64,000 nt of DNA from Saprospiraceae bacterium (lineage in GTDB: Bacteria > Bacteroidota > Bacteroidia > Chitinophagales > Saprospiraceae), in contig JADKFX010000001.1 of NCBI GenBank assembly GCA_016717265.1, forward strand, positions 806,001 to 870,000, written 5' to 3'. The position numbers and the translations under genes are program-made. The number at the start of each line of letters is the position of its first letter. Position 1 is the first letter of the stretch. The notes below the pieces were generated by a model, which did not search any database, was not told where the DNA came from, and saw only the letters and a program-made list of their open reading frames with translations. Shown here in pieces: positions 9,439 through 18,199 of this stretch.

Positions 9439-10280
9439 CAAGTATTGTACAATTATCGGAGCATCCATTATCAAATTCTGTAGCTGTTTATTTAAAAGAA
9501 ACCAAACACATTGCCTTAGATCATTTTGAAAACCTAAGTGGATTTGGTATAAAAGCAAGCAGTAAAGAAGAACAGTACTTTGTTGGAAGTGCAAGTTTAA
9601 TTAGAAACAACAGCATCCATAATATTGAAAGTGCGAATCATATTGCGAATCGATTTACAAATGAATTAAAGAGTTTAGTATGGTTTTCAAATAGCACAGA
9701 AGTTCTTGCTTTATTTGCGATAGAGGATCAGATAAAGCCAAACTCAAAGGAAGCAATTGAGCAACTCAAAGTATTAGGAATTTCAACATGGATGTTGACA
9801 GGGGATCATGAAAAAATTGCGGAGCATGTTTCCCAAAAAGTTGGAATTCAAAATTTTAAATCAGGTTTAAGTCCGCAAGAAAAAATCGATTTTGTAAAAT
9901 CCTTACAAGCACAATTTAAAATTGTAGGTATGGTTGGTGATGGTATCAATGATAGTGCAGCTTTAGCACAATCAGATGTAAGTATTGCAATGGGAAGCGG
10001 TTCAGACATTGCCAAGGAATCTTCAAATATGATAATTTTAGCTTCCGATTTATTAAAAGTGCCACAAGCTATCAGACTATCGAAAGAAACATTACGTACC
10101 ATAAAACAAAATTTATTTTGGGCATTTATTTATAATGTGATTGGAATACCAATAGCAGCAGGGATCTTAGATCCTTTGATCGGGTATACCATGAATCCAA
10201 TGTTGGCAGGTGCTGCAATGGCATTAAGTAGTGTTAGTGTAGTAAGTAATAGTTTGCGTTTAAAATTTCAACGAATCTAA
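9423..10280 (+). CDS. copA: Copper-type P1B ATPase, C-terminal part (gene frameshifted)
   Basis: 285 residues continue the ATPase begun at 7876. The frame opens with ESILASIVQLSEHPLSN, holding the HP dipeptide typical of P1B nucleotide-binding domains. It continues through FENLSGFGIKA, MLTGDHEKIAEHV and the hinge motif GDGINDSAAL. The last two membrane helices follow (NLFWAFIYNVIGIPIAAG and the C-terminal helix). The TTG at 9423 is unlikely to be a true start. The piece cannot pump by itself because DKTGT and CPC lie in the upstream fragment. Read together, the two frames give a complete CopA. Confidence 0.88.
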   Translation: MESILASIVQLSEHPLSNSVAVYLKETKHIALDHFENLSGFGIKASSKEEQYFVGSASLIRNNSIHNIESANHIANRFTNELKSLVWFSNSTEVLALFAIEDQIKPNSKEAIEQLKVLGISTWMLTGDHEKIAEHVSQKVGIQNFKSGLSPQEKIDFVKSLQAQFKIVGMVGDGINDSAALAQSDVSIAMGSGSDIAKESSNMIILASDLLKVPQAIRLSKETLRTIKQNLFWAFIYNVIGIPIAAGILDPLIGYTMNPMLAGAAMALSSVSVVSNSLRLKFQRI

Positions 10281-10622
10281 AATGAGTCAAATTATACAAA
10301 CTTTAATTTCTACTCTATATTGCCGACAGCGTAATTGAAAAATAGTTGAAACATTGGAAACCCTTTATTTATATTTAAGATTTGCAATTATTTGATTTCT
10401 ATAAATTCCAACAAGCTTAATTCTGGTGGAGGGAATATCTTGGAGTGATACTTTATAAATTCTAATTTCATTTTAAGAATTGATCTATTTTCTTAGAATC
10501 CTATCATTTACACATTTTTTAATTTTCAATATATTTTAATGCAATTCAAGTTGTTAAATATTAACATAAGTTTTAAAAATTTATAGTATCTGGTTATCTA
10601 ACTTTGTATAAATTGTTGATAT
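10281..10622. other. Gene-free stretch between copA and the TonB receptor
   Basis: About 340 bp of AT-rich sequence with no open frame I can support. A promoter-like TAACTTTG at 10599-10606 is the only element I recognise, and no clear terminator hairpin follows copA. Confidence 0.5.
10599..10606 (+). promoter_or_regulatory. Predicted -7 promoter element of the FecA-like receptor gene
   Basis: TAACTTTG fits the TAnnTTTG consensus and ends 16 bp before the ATG at 10623, implying a very short leader. A matching -33 element was not found. Confidence 0.4.
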
Positions 10623-12848
10623 ATGAAGTATACCCTAAGTTTACTATTATTTTGTTGTTTGAATTCGGATATTATTTCTCAGGATTTTAATGACAGTATA
10701 AAAAATATTAATCTGAAAGTAATTGAGATCGGAGGAAATCGAAATAGTCCGGATATTAATCGATTGGATGCGATTCAGAATAATTTTATTTATTCAGGTA
10801 AGAAAAATGAAATTATTGAACTCACTAATAAGGATGTAGCATTATCCGAAAAATATGGCCGTCAAATATTTTCTAAAGTTCCAGGTGTATTTGTTTATGA
10901 TATGGATGGCACCGGAAATCAAATGAATATTTCAACACGAGGATTAGATCCACATCGCGGCTGGGAATTTAATATTCGCAAAGATGGTGTAATAACGAAT
11001 TCAGATATGTACGGGTATCCAGCGAGTCACTATAATATACCCATGGAAGCAGTAGAGCGAATTGAATTAGTTCGCGGTACGGGATCCTTACAATATGGTG
11101 CTCAGTTTGGTGGATTAATAAATTACGTGGACAAGAAACCAACAGATAAAAAGCTTGGATTTGAAACAATCAATACGATAGGTTCTTATGGCTTGCTAAG
11201 TACTTATAATGCACTTTCAGGAACCCTTGGTAAATTTCGCTACAATGCCTGGTTGGCAAAAAAATCGAATACAGGATATCGGCATTTTGGTGATTCTAAA
11301 TATAATGCAGAAAATATTTCCTTATATTATGATATTTCAGATGCAGTTCATTTAAAATTTGAATGGACGCATTCAAATTATCTTATTCATTTGGCAGGTG
11401 CATTAACAGATGCCGAATTTGAAAAAGATCCAAGGGCAGCAACCCGTACCCGAAATTATTATAACCCAGATATTCATGTTCCATCCATTAAACTGAATTG
11501 GAAAATTGGGCAAAATACAAAACTCAGTTTAACAACATCAGCAGTTCACGGGTATCGAAATAGTGTTTTATTTGATAAACCAACAAATATTAAGGATACC
11601 ATTGTAGCTGCAACATTACAATATAATAACCGACAAGTAGATATTGATGAATTTAATAGTTTTACCAGCGAATTAAAAATATTACAATCCTATAAACTTC
11701 TGAAGCAGACAAGTACCCTGGTTGCAGGAATGCAGTATATGAATAATGATTTAAATAGAATGCAGCTTGGAAAAGGAACTACTGGAACTGATTTTGATTT
11801 GTCGCTTGTTAGTCCAGGATTTGGCAGGGATTTACATTTTAAAACAAAAAACATAGCTGTTTTTGCTGAAAATCGATTGGTAGCTTTTGAAAAATTTTCA
11901 TTGAATGTAGGTATGCGTGTTGAAATTGGTGAAAGTAATTTATCAGGTAAAATTAATTATTATCCGGATGATAAATTGCCAAATACGATTAAGCATTCTT
12001 TTCCTCTTTTTGGTGTGAATGCTGAATATGCATTCAATTCAAAAAATAATATTTATGGAGGATGGTCTCAAGCATATCGACCTGTAATCTTAAAAGACAT
12101 TATACCGGGTTCTATTTTCGAAAAATCAAATTCAAATCTTCAAGATGCTGAAGGTTCAAATCTGGAATTAGGATTTCGAGGATCCTGGAAGTTTTTTAAA
12201 TGGGATGTAACCGGATTTATGGTTGATTATAATAATCGTTTAGGCACCATTGCACAAAAAGACAGTGCAGGAAATTTAATTATTTATCGAACGAATATTG
12301 GAAATTCACAAACAAAAGGTGTGGAATGCTTTATGCAAGTAGATATTTCTCTTGGTAAAAAATCCAGTCTAAACTTTTTTACATCCACTTCATATATGGA
12401 TGCTAAATACAAAGATGCAGTCATTCGATCTGGGAATGATAATATTAGTGTAGATGGAAATAAAGTGGAAAGTGTACCTGAATGGATCTCTAGAAATGGA
12501 TTCACTTTTAAATATTCAAAGCTTAGTTTAACTGCTTTAAGTAGCTTTACTTCAGAGTCCTTTGCAGATGCATTAAATACGGTGCAGCCTACATTAAATG
12601 GTGCTTCCGGATTAGTGCCATCCTACCATATTTTGGATTTAAATCTTACTATGGTTTTTACAGAAAATCTTAAAGTACAACTTAATGGGAATAATATATT
12701 AGATGCCCATTATTTCACTAAAAGACCACAGTTTTATCCAGGTCCAGGAATCTGGCCTTCGGATGGCAGAACGTTTTCATTAACGGTTGGCTATTCTTTA
12801 AATGTACAAGCAAATAATGTAGCAGGGAAGCCAATAAGTAATTATTGA
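10623..12848 (+). CDS. TonB-dependent outer membrane receptor, FecA-like
   Basis: This 741-residue protein has a signal peptide (to about residue 20, before QDFND) and a plug domain with GRQIFSKVPGVFVYDMDG, ISTRGLDPHRGWEFNIRKDG, and IELVRGTGSLQYGAQFGGLINY. A 22-strand-type barrel follows. The RGL(N/D)PxRxWEF...DG and LQYGxQFGG wording is close to the ferric citrate receptor FecA as I recall it. It lacks both the SusC-type N-terminal sandwich and a FecA-type signalling (STN) domain, so it is unlikely to control a sigma factor directly. The substrate is probably a ferric chelate, by inference. No periplasmic or inner-membrane partner lies beside it. Confidence 0.9.
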   Translation: MKYTLSLLLFCCLNSDIISQDFNDSIKNINLKVIEIGGNRNSPDINRLDAIQNNFIYSGKKNEIIELTNKDVALSEKYGRQIFSKVPGVFVYDMDGTGNQMNISTRGLDPHRGWEFNIRKDGVITNSDMYGYPASHYNIPMEAVERIELVRGTGSLQYGAQFGGLINYVDKKPTDKKLGFETINTIGSYGLLSTYNALSGTLGKFRYNAWLAKKSNTGYRHFGDSKYNAENISLYYDISDAVHLKFEWTHSNYLIHLAGALTDAEFEKDPRAATRTRNYYNPDIHVPSIKLNWKIGQNTKLSLTTSAVHGYRNSVLFDKPTNIKDTIVAATLQYNNRQVDIDEFNSFTSELKILQSYKLLKQTSTLVAGMQYMNNDLNRMQLGKGTTGTDFDLSLVSPGFGRDLHFKTKNIAVFAENRLVAFEKFSLNVGMRVEIGESNLSGKINYYPDDKLPNTIKHSFPLFGVNAEYAFNSKNNIYGGWSQAYRPVILKDIIPGSIFEKSNSNLQDAEGSNLELGFRGSWKFFKWDVTGFMVDYNNRLGTIAQKDSAGNLIIYRTNIGNSQTKGVECFMQVDISLGKKSSLNFFTSTSYMDAKYKDAVIRSGNDNISVDGNKVESVPEWISRNGFTFKYSKLSLTALSSFTSESFADALNTVQPTLNGASGLVPSYHILDLNLTMVFTENLKVQLNGNNILDAHYFTKRPQFYPGPGIWPSDGRTFSLTVGYSLNVQANNVAGKPISNY

Positions 12849-13031
12849 TGAATGCTTTTAAGGGAACGAATGTGAGTAGCTATTAAATATTTACTCTTAA
12901 TTTTTGTTGGTTTTTAATCTATTCATATAATGGAGCATTGCACAACGTAGGCTCCATGTGAATCAAAATCAATAAAAGCCGCTGCAAGTAATTATTAAAT
13001 AAGAGTATCGTTAAGTTTGCAGTATTAAATA

Positions 13032-13069
13032 TTTATATGAAAGGAATTCCTTAAATTCATATAAATTTG
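13032..13069. promoter_or_regulatory. Nested palindromes overlapping a promoter element before the first cupin gene
   Basis: TTTATATGAA (13032-13041) and TTCATATAAA (13056-13065) form a perfect 10-bp inverted repeat. Between them AAGGAATTCCTT (13041-13052) is a perfect 12-bp palindrome. The right arm overlaps TAAATTTG (13062-13069), which matches the TAnnTTTG -7 consensus and lies 39 bp before the ATG at 13109. This is where a repressor operator would sit. No adjacent regulator gene is present. Confidence 0.4.
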
Positions 13070-13108
13070 TTTTAAAGTTTAATTTTAAATCCAATTAATC
13101 ATTTTACG

Positions 13109-13438
13109 ATGCATTTATCAACCAGTTCTGCGATAGAACAATTAGAATTATCCAAGAAGTTGTTTCTAGAATTATTCCGACATGGTAGTCTCAATCTTGA
13201 AATATATAAACCCATAAAAATTGATTATCAGTCGCCACACGATAGGGATGAAGTATATATTATTATTTCTGGGTCAGGGGACTTTGTATTATCAAAGGAA
13301 AAAATGAAATTTCAGCCAGGAGATTTTTTATTTGTACCAGCGGGCACTGAACATCATTTTGAAAATTTTTCAGATGATTTTGCAACTTGGGTAATGTTTT
13401 ATGGAAAGTTAGGAGGAGAACTAAATCCTGATGTTTAA
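13109..13438 (+). CDS. Small single-domain cupin protein
   Basis: This 109-residue protein is one cupin barrel. Cupin motif 1 is seen as SPHDRDEVYIIISGSGDFVL, giving His and Glu metal ligands. Motif 2 is seen as FQPGDFLFVPAGTEHHFENF, giving the last His. There is no signal peptide, so it is cytoplasmic. Cupins of this size include metal-dependent dioxygenases, isomerases and ligand sensors, and the substrate cannot be told here. It stands alone, with a palindrome-covered promoter candidate upstream. Confidence 0.75.
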   Translation: MHLSTSSAIEQLELSKKLFLELFRHGSLNLEIYKPIKIDYQSPHDRDEVYIIISGSGDFVLSKEKMKFQPGDFLFVPAGTEHHFENFSDDFATWVMFYGKLGGELNPDV

Positions 13439-13723
13439 AGAATATTAATATTTTTGTTTGGAAGACGGACTATTTTACTGAAACTATATTTAATACAATT
13501 TTAGTTTGGTTCAGATTCAAAAATTTCATTTGAAAAATGGGATTTAATTTACCTTATTGGAATTAAGTCAGGACAAGCCTATTATAGCGCAAACATAATA
13601 GCATTTATCTTTGCGTTATGCGTCATGCTTGCCAACAGTGCTAACATCAAATTATCTGGAACAAACAACAAAACTGGAAGTTAAAAACAATAATTATTAA
13701 ACAAAGAATTAAATTATAGCAAT

Positions 13724-14266
13724 ATGAAATCTATAACAGAAAAATCAACTGGTGAAACAATTACCTTTGTAAAGACAGGGAAAGACACTCAAGGTGCTTT
13801 TACAGAGATTATCTGCACTATTCCAGCTAGAAAAGATGGTCCACCGTCACATATTCATCCATTGCAAGACGAAATTTTTGAAGTTATTGAAGGCAAACTT
13901 GAACTTTCAGCTAAAGGCAAGAAAATTGTTCTTGAAGAAGGACAAAGTTTTAATGTTACAGCAAACACGGCACACACCTTTTCAAATCCACTTGACAGAG
14001 AGACAAAGTTCAGAGCGACATATAAACCTGCACTTGACATTGAATATGTCTTGGTGCAGGGGTTTGAAATAATAAACAGTCAATCTAATCCCAATAAACC
14101 GAGTTTTCAGATGATAGTTGATTTTGACTATTTGCTCAAAGAAATTCAAGGACAATACAAGTTTGCTGGTGCACCAGCCATTATATTCAAGGTTTTTGCA
14201 GCTATCGGAAGATTATTTTTCAAACCTAAGGTAAAATCGCTTAAAGACCACAATGCTTCGTTCTAA
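13724..14266 (+). CDS. Cupin-domain protein with hydrophobic C-terminal segment
   Basis: 180 residues. The N-terminal cupin barrel spans about 5-105 with motif 1 GPPSHIHPLQDEIFEVIEG (two His and one Glu as metal ligands) and motif 2 LEEGQSFNVTANTAHTFSN. The remainder contains an amphipathic or hydrophobic stretch (APAIIFKVFAAIGRLFF). The catalytic role is unknown. The gene is flanked by sequence unlike its surroundings: a GCGTTATGCG-containing run upstream (about 13590-13660) and a long GC-rich inverted repeat downstream (14350-14461). This suggests it came in as a discrete cassette. Confidence 0.8.
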   Translation: MKSITEKSTGETITFVKTGKDTQGAFTEIICTIPARKDGPPSHIHPLQDEIFEVIEGKLELSAKGKKIVLEEGQSFNVTANTAHTFSNPLDRETKFRATYKPALDIEYVLVQGFEIINSQSNPNKPSFQMIVDFDYLLKEIQGQYKFAGAPAIIFKVFAAIGRLFFKPKVKSLKDHNASF

Positions 14267-14349
14267 ATTAGTTAATCAATTATTCAAGCAACTTTATAAA
14301 GAACCGATTAAGTCGGACTTCATTGACAGAGTAGCACGAACTCATAACA

Positions 14350-14461
14350 GCACATTTGCAATAGGCGGGTTTAAGTGCTCGACAGACAATTTAGTGGTAG
14401 CTGAAAGTTTTGTGCTCCGTATAAAGTTCAGTGGTAAAAATCCCGCCCATCGCAAATCTGC
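14350..14461. repeat. Long imperfect inverted repeat after the cupin gene, cassette-boundary-like
   Basis: The arms are 14350-14369 and 14442-14461. They match at 17 of 20 positions when one is reverse-complemented, and each has a GGCGGG/CCCGCC core in otherwise AT-rich DNA. About 72 bases lie between them. From memory, similar arms with a CCCGCC core and GCAAAT flank many inserted genes in Bacteroidota and resemble folded attC-type recombination sites; no search was run. An open frame over it (14253-14483) is explained by the repeat and is not taken as a gene. Confidence 0.5.
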
Positions 14462-14605
14462 AAAACATTTTAATCCATTTTAGAACTGGAAGCTAATTGA
14501 ACATGAAGTCAAAATCTTATTAGGTTCTAACATCATTTATGGTGCTATTCATGATTCCGCTATTAGTTTCAGCATTTCCTCTATTTTTACTCAAATTTTA
14601 ACACA

Positions 14606-15463
14606 TTGCAATTATTTACAAGCCTTAACAATCTTCAAATTTTTCTTAATCAGGAGAAATCCTTAGGCAAAACGATTTCTTTTGTCCCAACCATGGGGGC
14701 ACTTCATTCAGGTCATATTTCTCTTATTGAGTTAGCACAAAAACATGCAGATGTATCTGTTTGTAGCATTTTTGTGAATCCTACGCAGTTTAATAATCCT
14801 GAAGATCTAATCAAATATCCACGGATGTTAGAACGAGATGCTTATTTATTAGAAAAAGAAGACTGTGATGTACTATTTGTTCCTAGAATCGATGAAATTT
14901 ACCCTCCAGACCTTGATACTTCTGTAAATATTGAATTGGGAGGCTTGGATCTTGTAATGGAAGGAGAATTTCGGCCAGGCCATTTTAAAGGTATGTTGCA
15001 GGTCGTAAACCGTTTATTGGATATTGTAAAAGCGGATTTTTTGGTCATGGGGCAAAAGGATTTTCAACAATTTACCCTGGTTCAACATATGATCCAGCAA
15101 CTTTCATTACCCGTTAAATTAATAATTGGAGAAACCTTGAGGGAAACCGATGGGTTGGCTATGAGTTCCCGAAATCTTAGGTTAACGCCAGAAATGAGGG
15201 AAAAGGCTCCAATCATCTTTGAATGTCTTATGCAACTTAAAAGGGATATTGGGCAGAAACCAATTGCAGAAATGTGTAGCAAAGTATGGCAGCTTATAAC
15301 TGAAAAAGGCTTGAAAATGGAGTATTTACAAGTTGTAGATGGCATTCGTTTAGAGCTGTTGGAAAATCCTGAAAACCACCCTTTTATTGTCGCTTGTATC
15401 GCTGTTTGGGCTGGAGATGTGAGATTAATCGATAATTTGATACTAAAAGGGAGTTTAAATTGA
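14606..15463 (+). CDS. panC: Pantothenate synthetase
   Basis: At 285 residues this is full-length PanC, which joins pantoate and beta-alanine using ATP to make pantothenate for coenzyme A. The nucleotide-binding HIGH-type motif is in FVPTMGALHSGHISLI. Other family motifs are SIFVNPTQFN, FRPGHFKGM, MGQKDFQQ and SSRNLRL. The best start is the TTG at 14606, as no ATG fits before the conserved region. panD follows 60 bp downstream and makes the beta-alanine substrate. Confidence 0.97.
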   Translation: MQLFTSLNNLQIFLNQEKSLGKTISFVPTMGALHSGHISLIELAQKHADVSVCSIFVNPTQFNNPEDLIKYPRMLERDAYLLEKEDCDVLFVPRIDEIYPPDLDTSVNIELGGLDLVMEGEFRPGHFKGMLQVVNRLLDIVKADFLVMGQKDFQQFTLVQHMIQQLSLPVKLIIGETLRETDGLAMSSRNLRLTPEMREKAPIIFECLMQLKRDIGQKPIAEMCSKVWQLITEKGLKMEYLQVVDGIRLELLENPENHPFIVACIAVWAGDVRLIDNLILKGSLN

Positions 15464-15510
15464 ACTAAACGCAGCTAAAAACCCTTTAAAGATTAGTATT
15501 GGTATTTTGC

Positions 15511-15518
15511 TAATTTTG
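15511..15518 (+). promoter_or_regulatory. Predicted -7 element of a promoter within 6 bp of panD
   Basis: TAATTTTG fits TAnnTTTG and ends 5 bp before the panD ATG at 15524. If used, transcription would start at or beside the start codon, giving a leaderless or nearly leaderless panD mRNA. No -33 element is clear. Confidence 0.35.
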
Positions 15519-15523
15519 CGCCC

Positions 15524-15871
15524 ATGTTTTTACAATTCTTTAAATCTAAAATCCACCGAGCTACCGTTACGGAAGCAAATCTCAACTACGTTGGAAGTAT
15601 TACCATCGATGAAGAATTGATGAAAGCAGCTAATATCTTTGAGGGAGAAAAGGTTCAGATCGTTAATAATAATAACGGAGAACGATTTGAAACCTATGTA
15701 ATCAAAGGAGAACCGAACTCTGGAATGATTTGTTTAAACGGCGCTGCAGCTCGAAAAGTTGAAGTTGGGGATATTATTATCGTGATATCCTATGCCTTTA
15801 TGACTCCTGAGGAAGCACAACATTTTCACCCGGTTTCTATCCATGTGGATGCAAACAATCGGATTAAATAA
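15524..15871 (+). CDS. panD: Aspartate 1-decarboxylase
   Basis: 115 residues, the usual PanD length. The pro-enzyme cleaves itself at Gly24-Ser25 (YVGSITID), and Ser25 becomes the pyruvoyl cofactor that decarboxylates aspartate to beta-alanine. The NGAAARKVEVGDIIIVISYA segment is characteristic of the double-psi barrel. It works with panC upstream. The lipid-type membrane gene follows after 6 bp. Confidence 0.97.
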   Translation: MFLQFFKSKIHRATVTEANLNYVGSITIDEELMKAANIFEGEKVQIVNNNNGERFETYVIKGEPNSGMICLNGAAARKVEVGDIIIVISYAFMTPEEAQHFHPVSIHVDANNRIK

Positions 15872-15877
15872 TATCCT

Positions 15878-16906
15878 TTGTCATCACTTCTGAAAAAACT
15901 TTTGCAGTTTATACTTTTCTTAAGTATTGGCTTAAGTATTATGTATTATTTATTTCATAAAAATCAGATTGCTTATTTAGATTATTGTCAATTGCAACAA
16001 ATTCCTGTTGAAAATTGCAGCTTACTCAATAAGTTAAAACAGGATTTTAGTACGCTGCATTATTTTTGGATATTCATGATTTTTGTTGGATTTGCAATGA
16101 CCAATTATTCACGTACTGTGCGGTGGCAAATTATTCTGAAAACGATGAATTATAATACTCGTTTTGCAAATGCTTATTGTGCAATTAATGTGGGATACCT
16201 CGCAAATCTAGGGTTTCCCAGGATCGGTGAATTTGTGAGAGCAATGATATTTTCAAAATATGAAAAACTTCCTTTCGATAAAGTATTTGGATCTGTAGTT
16301 TTAGATCGAATAGCAGATATGCTTTCTTTTTTATTATTAATTTTATTAGCTGTTGCGCTAGATTTTCCTTTGTTTCAAACTTTTTTTACAAAGTATGCAC
16401 ATATTCCAACGTTTAATTTAAATTATTATATTGTAGGATTATTGATTGTTGTGGCAGCCTTGTTATTTTTTTTTCGAGCTATAATTTTGGAATTATCACT
16501 TGTGAAGAAATTTGCAAGTTTAATTTCAGGAGTTTGGGAAGGCATCCGATCTATTCGAAATTTAAAAGAGCGAAATCAATTTATTATACACACGATACTT
16601 ATTTGGGTTTGGTTCTTTCTCATGTTCGTTTTTGCTTGTAAATCCTTTGAACCAACAGCAAATCTTCCAATAGTTCCAATGCTGGTTGTTTATGTATTTG
16701 GAAGCTTTGGAGTATTTATACCATCACCAGGCGGTATGGGTACATATCATTTTATGGTAATTCTAGGTTTAGGTTTATACGGTTTACAACAGGCAGATGC
16801 CTTTTCTTTTGCTAATATAGCGTTTACATTCGGACAATTTTTCGCACTTATAATATTTGGAGTTGGTTCTTTAATTGCATTACCCTGGTTTAATAAATCC
16901 CGTTAA
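15878..16906 (+). CDS. LPG synthase-type integral membrane protein (flippase-like, UPF0104)
   Basis: 342 residues with about eight membrane helices. It carries the family signatures PRIGEFVRAMIFSKYEKLPFD-like and VLDRIADM, plus a late PSPGGMGTYHFMV. These match the membrane domain shared by lysylphosphatidylglycerol synthases without the soluble catalytic domain. Stand-alone members are thought to be lipid or isoprenoid-linked transporters. The start is the TTG at 15878, 6 bp after panD. An in-frame ATG further in would remove the first helix. Confidence 0.85.
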   Translation: MSSLLKKLLQFILFLSIGLSIMYYLFHKNQIAYLDYCQLQQIPVENCSLLNKLKQDFSTLHYFWIFMIFVGFAMTNYSRTVRWQIILKTMNYNTRFANAYCAINVGYLANLGFPRIGEFVRAMIFSKYEKLPFDKVFGSVVLDRIADMLSFLLLILLAVALDFPLFQTFFTKYAHIPTFNLNYYIVGLLIVVAALLFFFRAIILELSLVKKFASLISGVWEGIRSIRNLKERNQFIIHTILIWVWFFLMFVFACKSFEPTANLPIVPMLVVYVFGSFGVFIPSPGGMGTYHFMVILGLGLYGLQQADAFSFANIAFTFGQFFALIIFGVGSLIALPWFNKSR

Positions 16907-16923
16907 TTAATTTTGTAAAAGAA

Positions 16924-17412
16924 ATGAAGTATTCTTTGGAATCGAAAATTTATACACAGGAATCGTTACAAGAAAAATGTAAAGAATGGAAAAACGATCA
17001 GAATGTTTTAGTATTTACAAATGGTTGCTTTGATATTTTACATGAAGGGCATGTTCGTTATTTATCAGAAGCTAAAACACTGGGTAATAAATTAATTGTT
17101 GCTTTAAATGCAGATGCATCGGTTCGCAAATTAAAAGGAGCCGGTCGTCCAATAAATTTACAAAATAGCAGAGCGATTGTGTTGGCTGGTTTGGAAAGTG
17201 TGGATGCAATTGTTGTTTTTTATGAAGAAACACCTTTTGAATTGATATCAAAAATTTTACCAAATGTACTTGTCAAAGGAGGGGATTGGAAAGTCGAACA
17301 AATCATAGGATCTGATGTTGTATTAAACACTGGTGGCAAGGTCTATTCATTGACATTTCATGCAGGATATTCAACGAGTTTAGTGGAACAAAAGATTAAA
17401 AATAAATCTTGA
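16924..17412 (+). CDS. rfaE2: D-glycero-beta-D-manno-heptose 1-phosphate adenylyltransferase
   Basis: 162 residues, the size of the stand-alone adenylyltransferase equivalent to the C-terminal domain of HldE. FTNGCFDILHEGHVRYL carries the HxGH nucleotidyl-transfer motif. LKGAGRPINLQNSRA and VKGGDWKVEQIIG follow as in the family. The enzyme activates heptose phosphate to ADP-heptose for lipopolysaccharide core synthesis. No heptose kinase (rfaE1) or isomerase is present in the window. Confidence 0.93.
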   Translation: MKYSLESKIYTQESLQEKCKEWKNDQNVLVFTNGCFDILHEGHVRYLSEAKTLGNKLIVALNADASVRKLKGAGRPINLQNSRAIVLAGLESVDAIVVFYEETPFELISKILPNVLVKGGDWKVEQIIGSDVVLNTGGKVYSLTFHAGYSTSLVEQKIKNKS

Positions 17413-18197
17413 TGAAAGTTAACGATCTGGCAAACTATCTGGAATCCATAGCACCCTTAAATTTACAAGAACCCTATGATAATTCAGGATTAATTGTAGG
17501 TCATCCGGAAATGGAAATTAAAGGTGTTATGTGTTCCCTGGATTGCACATTAGCCATATTAGAGGAAGCTAAAATTTTAGGATGTAACGTGGTTGTAAGT
17601 CATCATCCAATTATTTTTAAGGGATTAAAAAAGATTCATGGGATTCATTATGTAGATCAGGCAGTAATGTTTGCAATTAAAAATGACATGGCGATTTATG
17701 CTATTCATACGAACCTGGATTCCGTGTTTCGCCATGGTGTAAATGAAAAGATTGCTAAGAAATTAGAGCTTAAAAATTTACAAATCCTGTCACCCAAAAT
17801 GGGTAATCCAGAAATTGGTATAGGAATGTTTGGTAATTTGGAGCAGGAGATGCAAACGCAGGATTTCTTAAAGTTTGTAAAGGATAGAATGCAAACAAAA
17901 CTAATTCGCCATACTTCATTTTTGAAACCAACAATTAAAAACGTAGCTGTTACGGGTGGTGCTGGTGCATTTTTAATACAGGAAGCCATTCAGTCAGGAG
18001 CGGATATATTTATCACAGGCGATGTTAAATATCATGAATTTTTTGAGGCAAATTCACAAATAGTTCTTCTTGACATTGGACATTTTGAAAGTGAACAATT
18101 TACAATTGAACTATTATTTGGCTTGATTTCTGAGAAATTTCGTAATTTTGCAACCCATTGCACGAAAATTAGTACTAACCCGGTTCAATATTTTTGA
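17412..18197 (+). CDS. Nif3-like dinuclear metal-centre protein
   Basis: About 261 residues from the ATG at 17412, whose A is the last base of the rfaE2 stop (TGATG overlap), so translation is coupled. NSGLIVG, VSHHPIIFKGLKKI, AIHTNLDS and a C-terminal GHFESEQFTIELL supply the metal-binding His, Asp and Glu residues of the Nif3 (GTP cyclohydrolase I type 2-like) family. It is the short form: it lacks the CutA-like middle insert that many homologues near 365 residues carry. Function is not settled in the family. Confidence 0.92.
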   Translation: MKVNDLANYLESIAPLNLQEPYDNSGLIVGHPEMEIKGVMCSLDCTLAILEEAKILGCNVVVSHHPIIFKGLKKIHGIHYVDQAVMFAIKNDMAIYAIHTNLDSVFRHGVNEKIAKKLELKNLQILSPKMGNPEIGIGMFGNLEQEMQTQDFLKFVKDRMQTKLIRHTSFLKPTIKNVAVTGGAGAFLIQEAIQSGADIFITGDVKYHEFFEANSQIVLLDIGHFESEQFTIELLFGLISEKFRNFATHCTKISTNPVQYF

Positions 18198-18199
18198 TT

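Noticed and set aside
9286..9594. Minus-strand open frame of 102 codons across the copA frameshift
   Set aside because: It overlaps conserved ATPase motifs on the plus strand and has no recognisable domain.
14253..14483. Open frame of 76 codons overlapping the cupin gene end
   Set aside because: It runs through the long inverted repeat; its composition follows the repeat, and similar translations arise wherever such repeats occur. It has no gene-like features.
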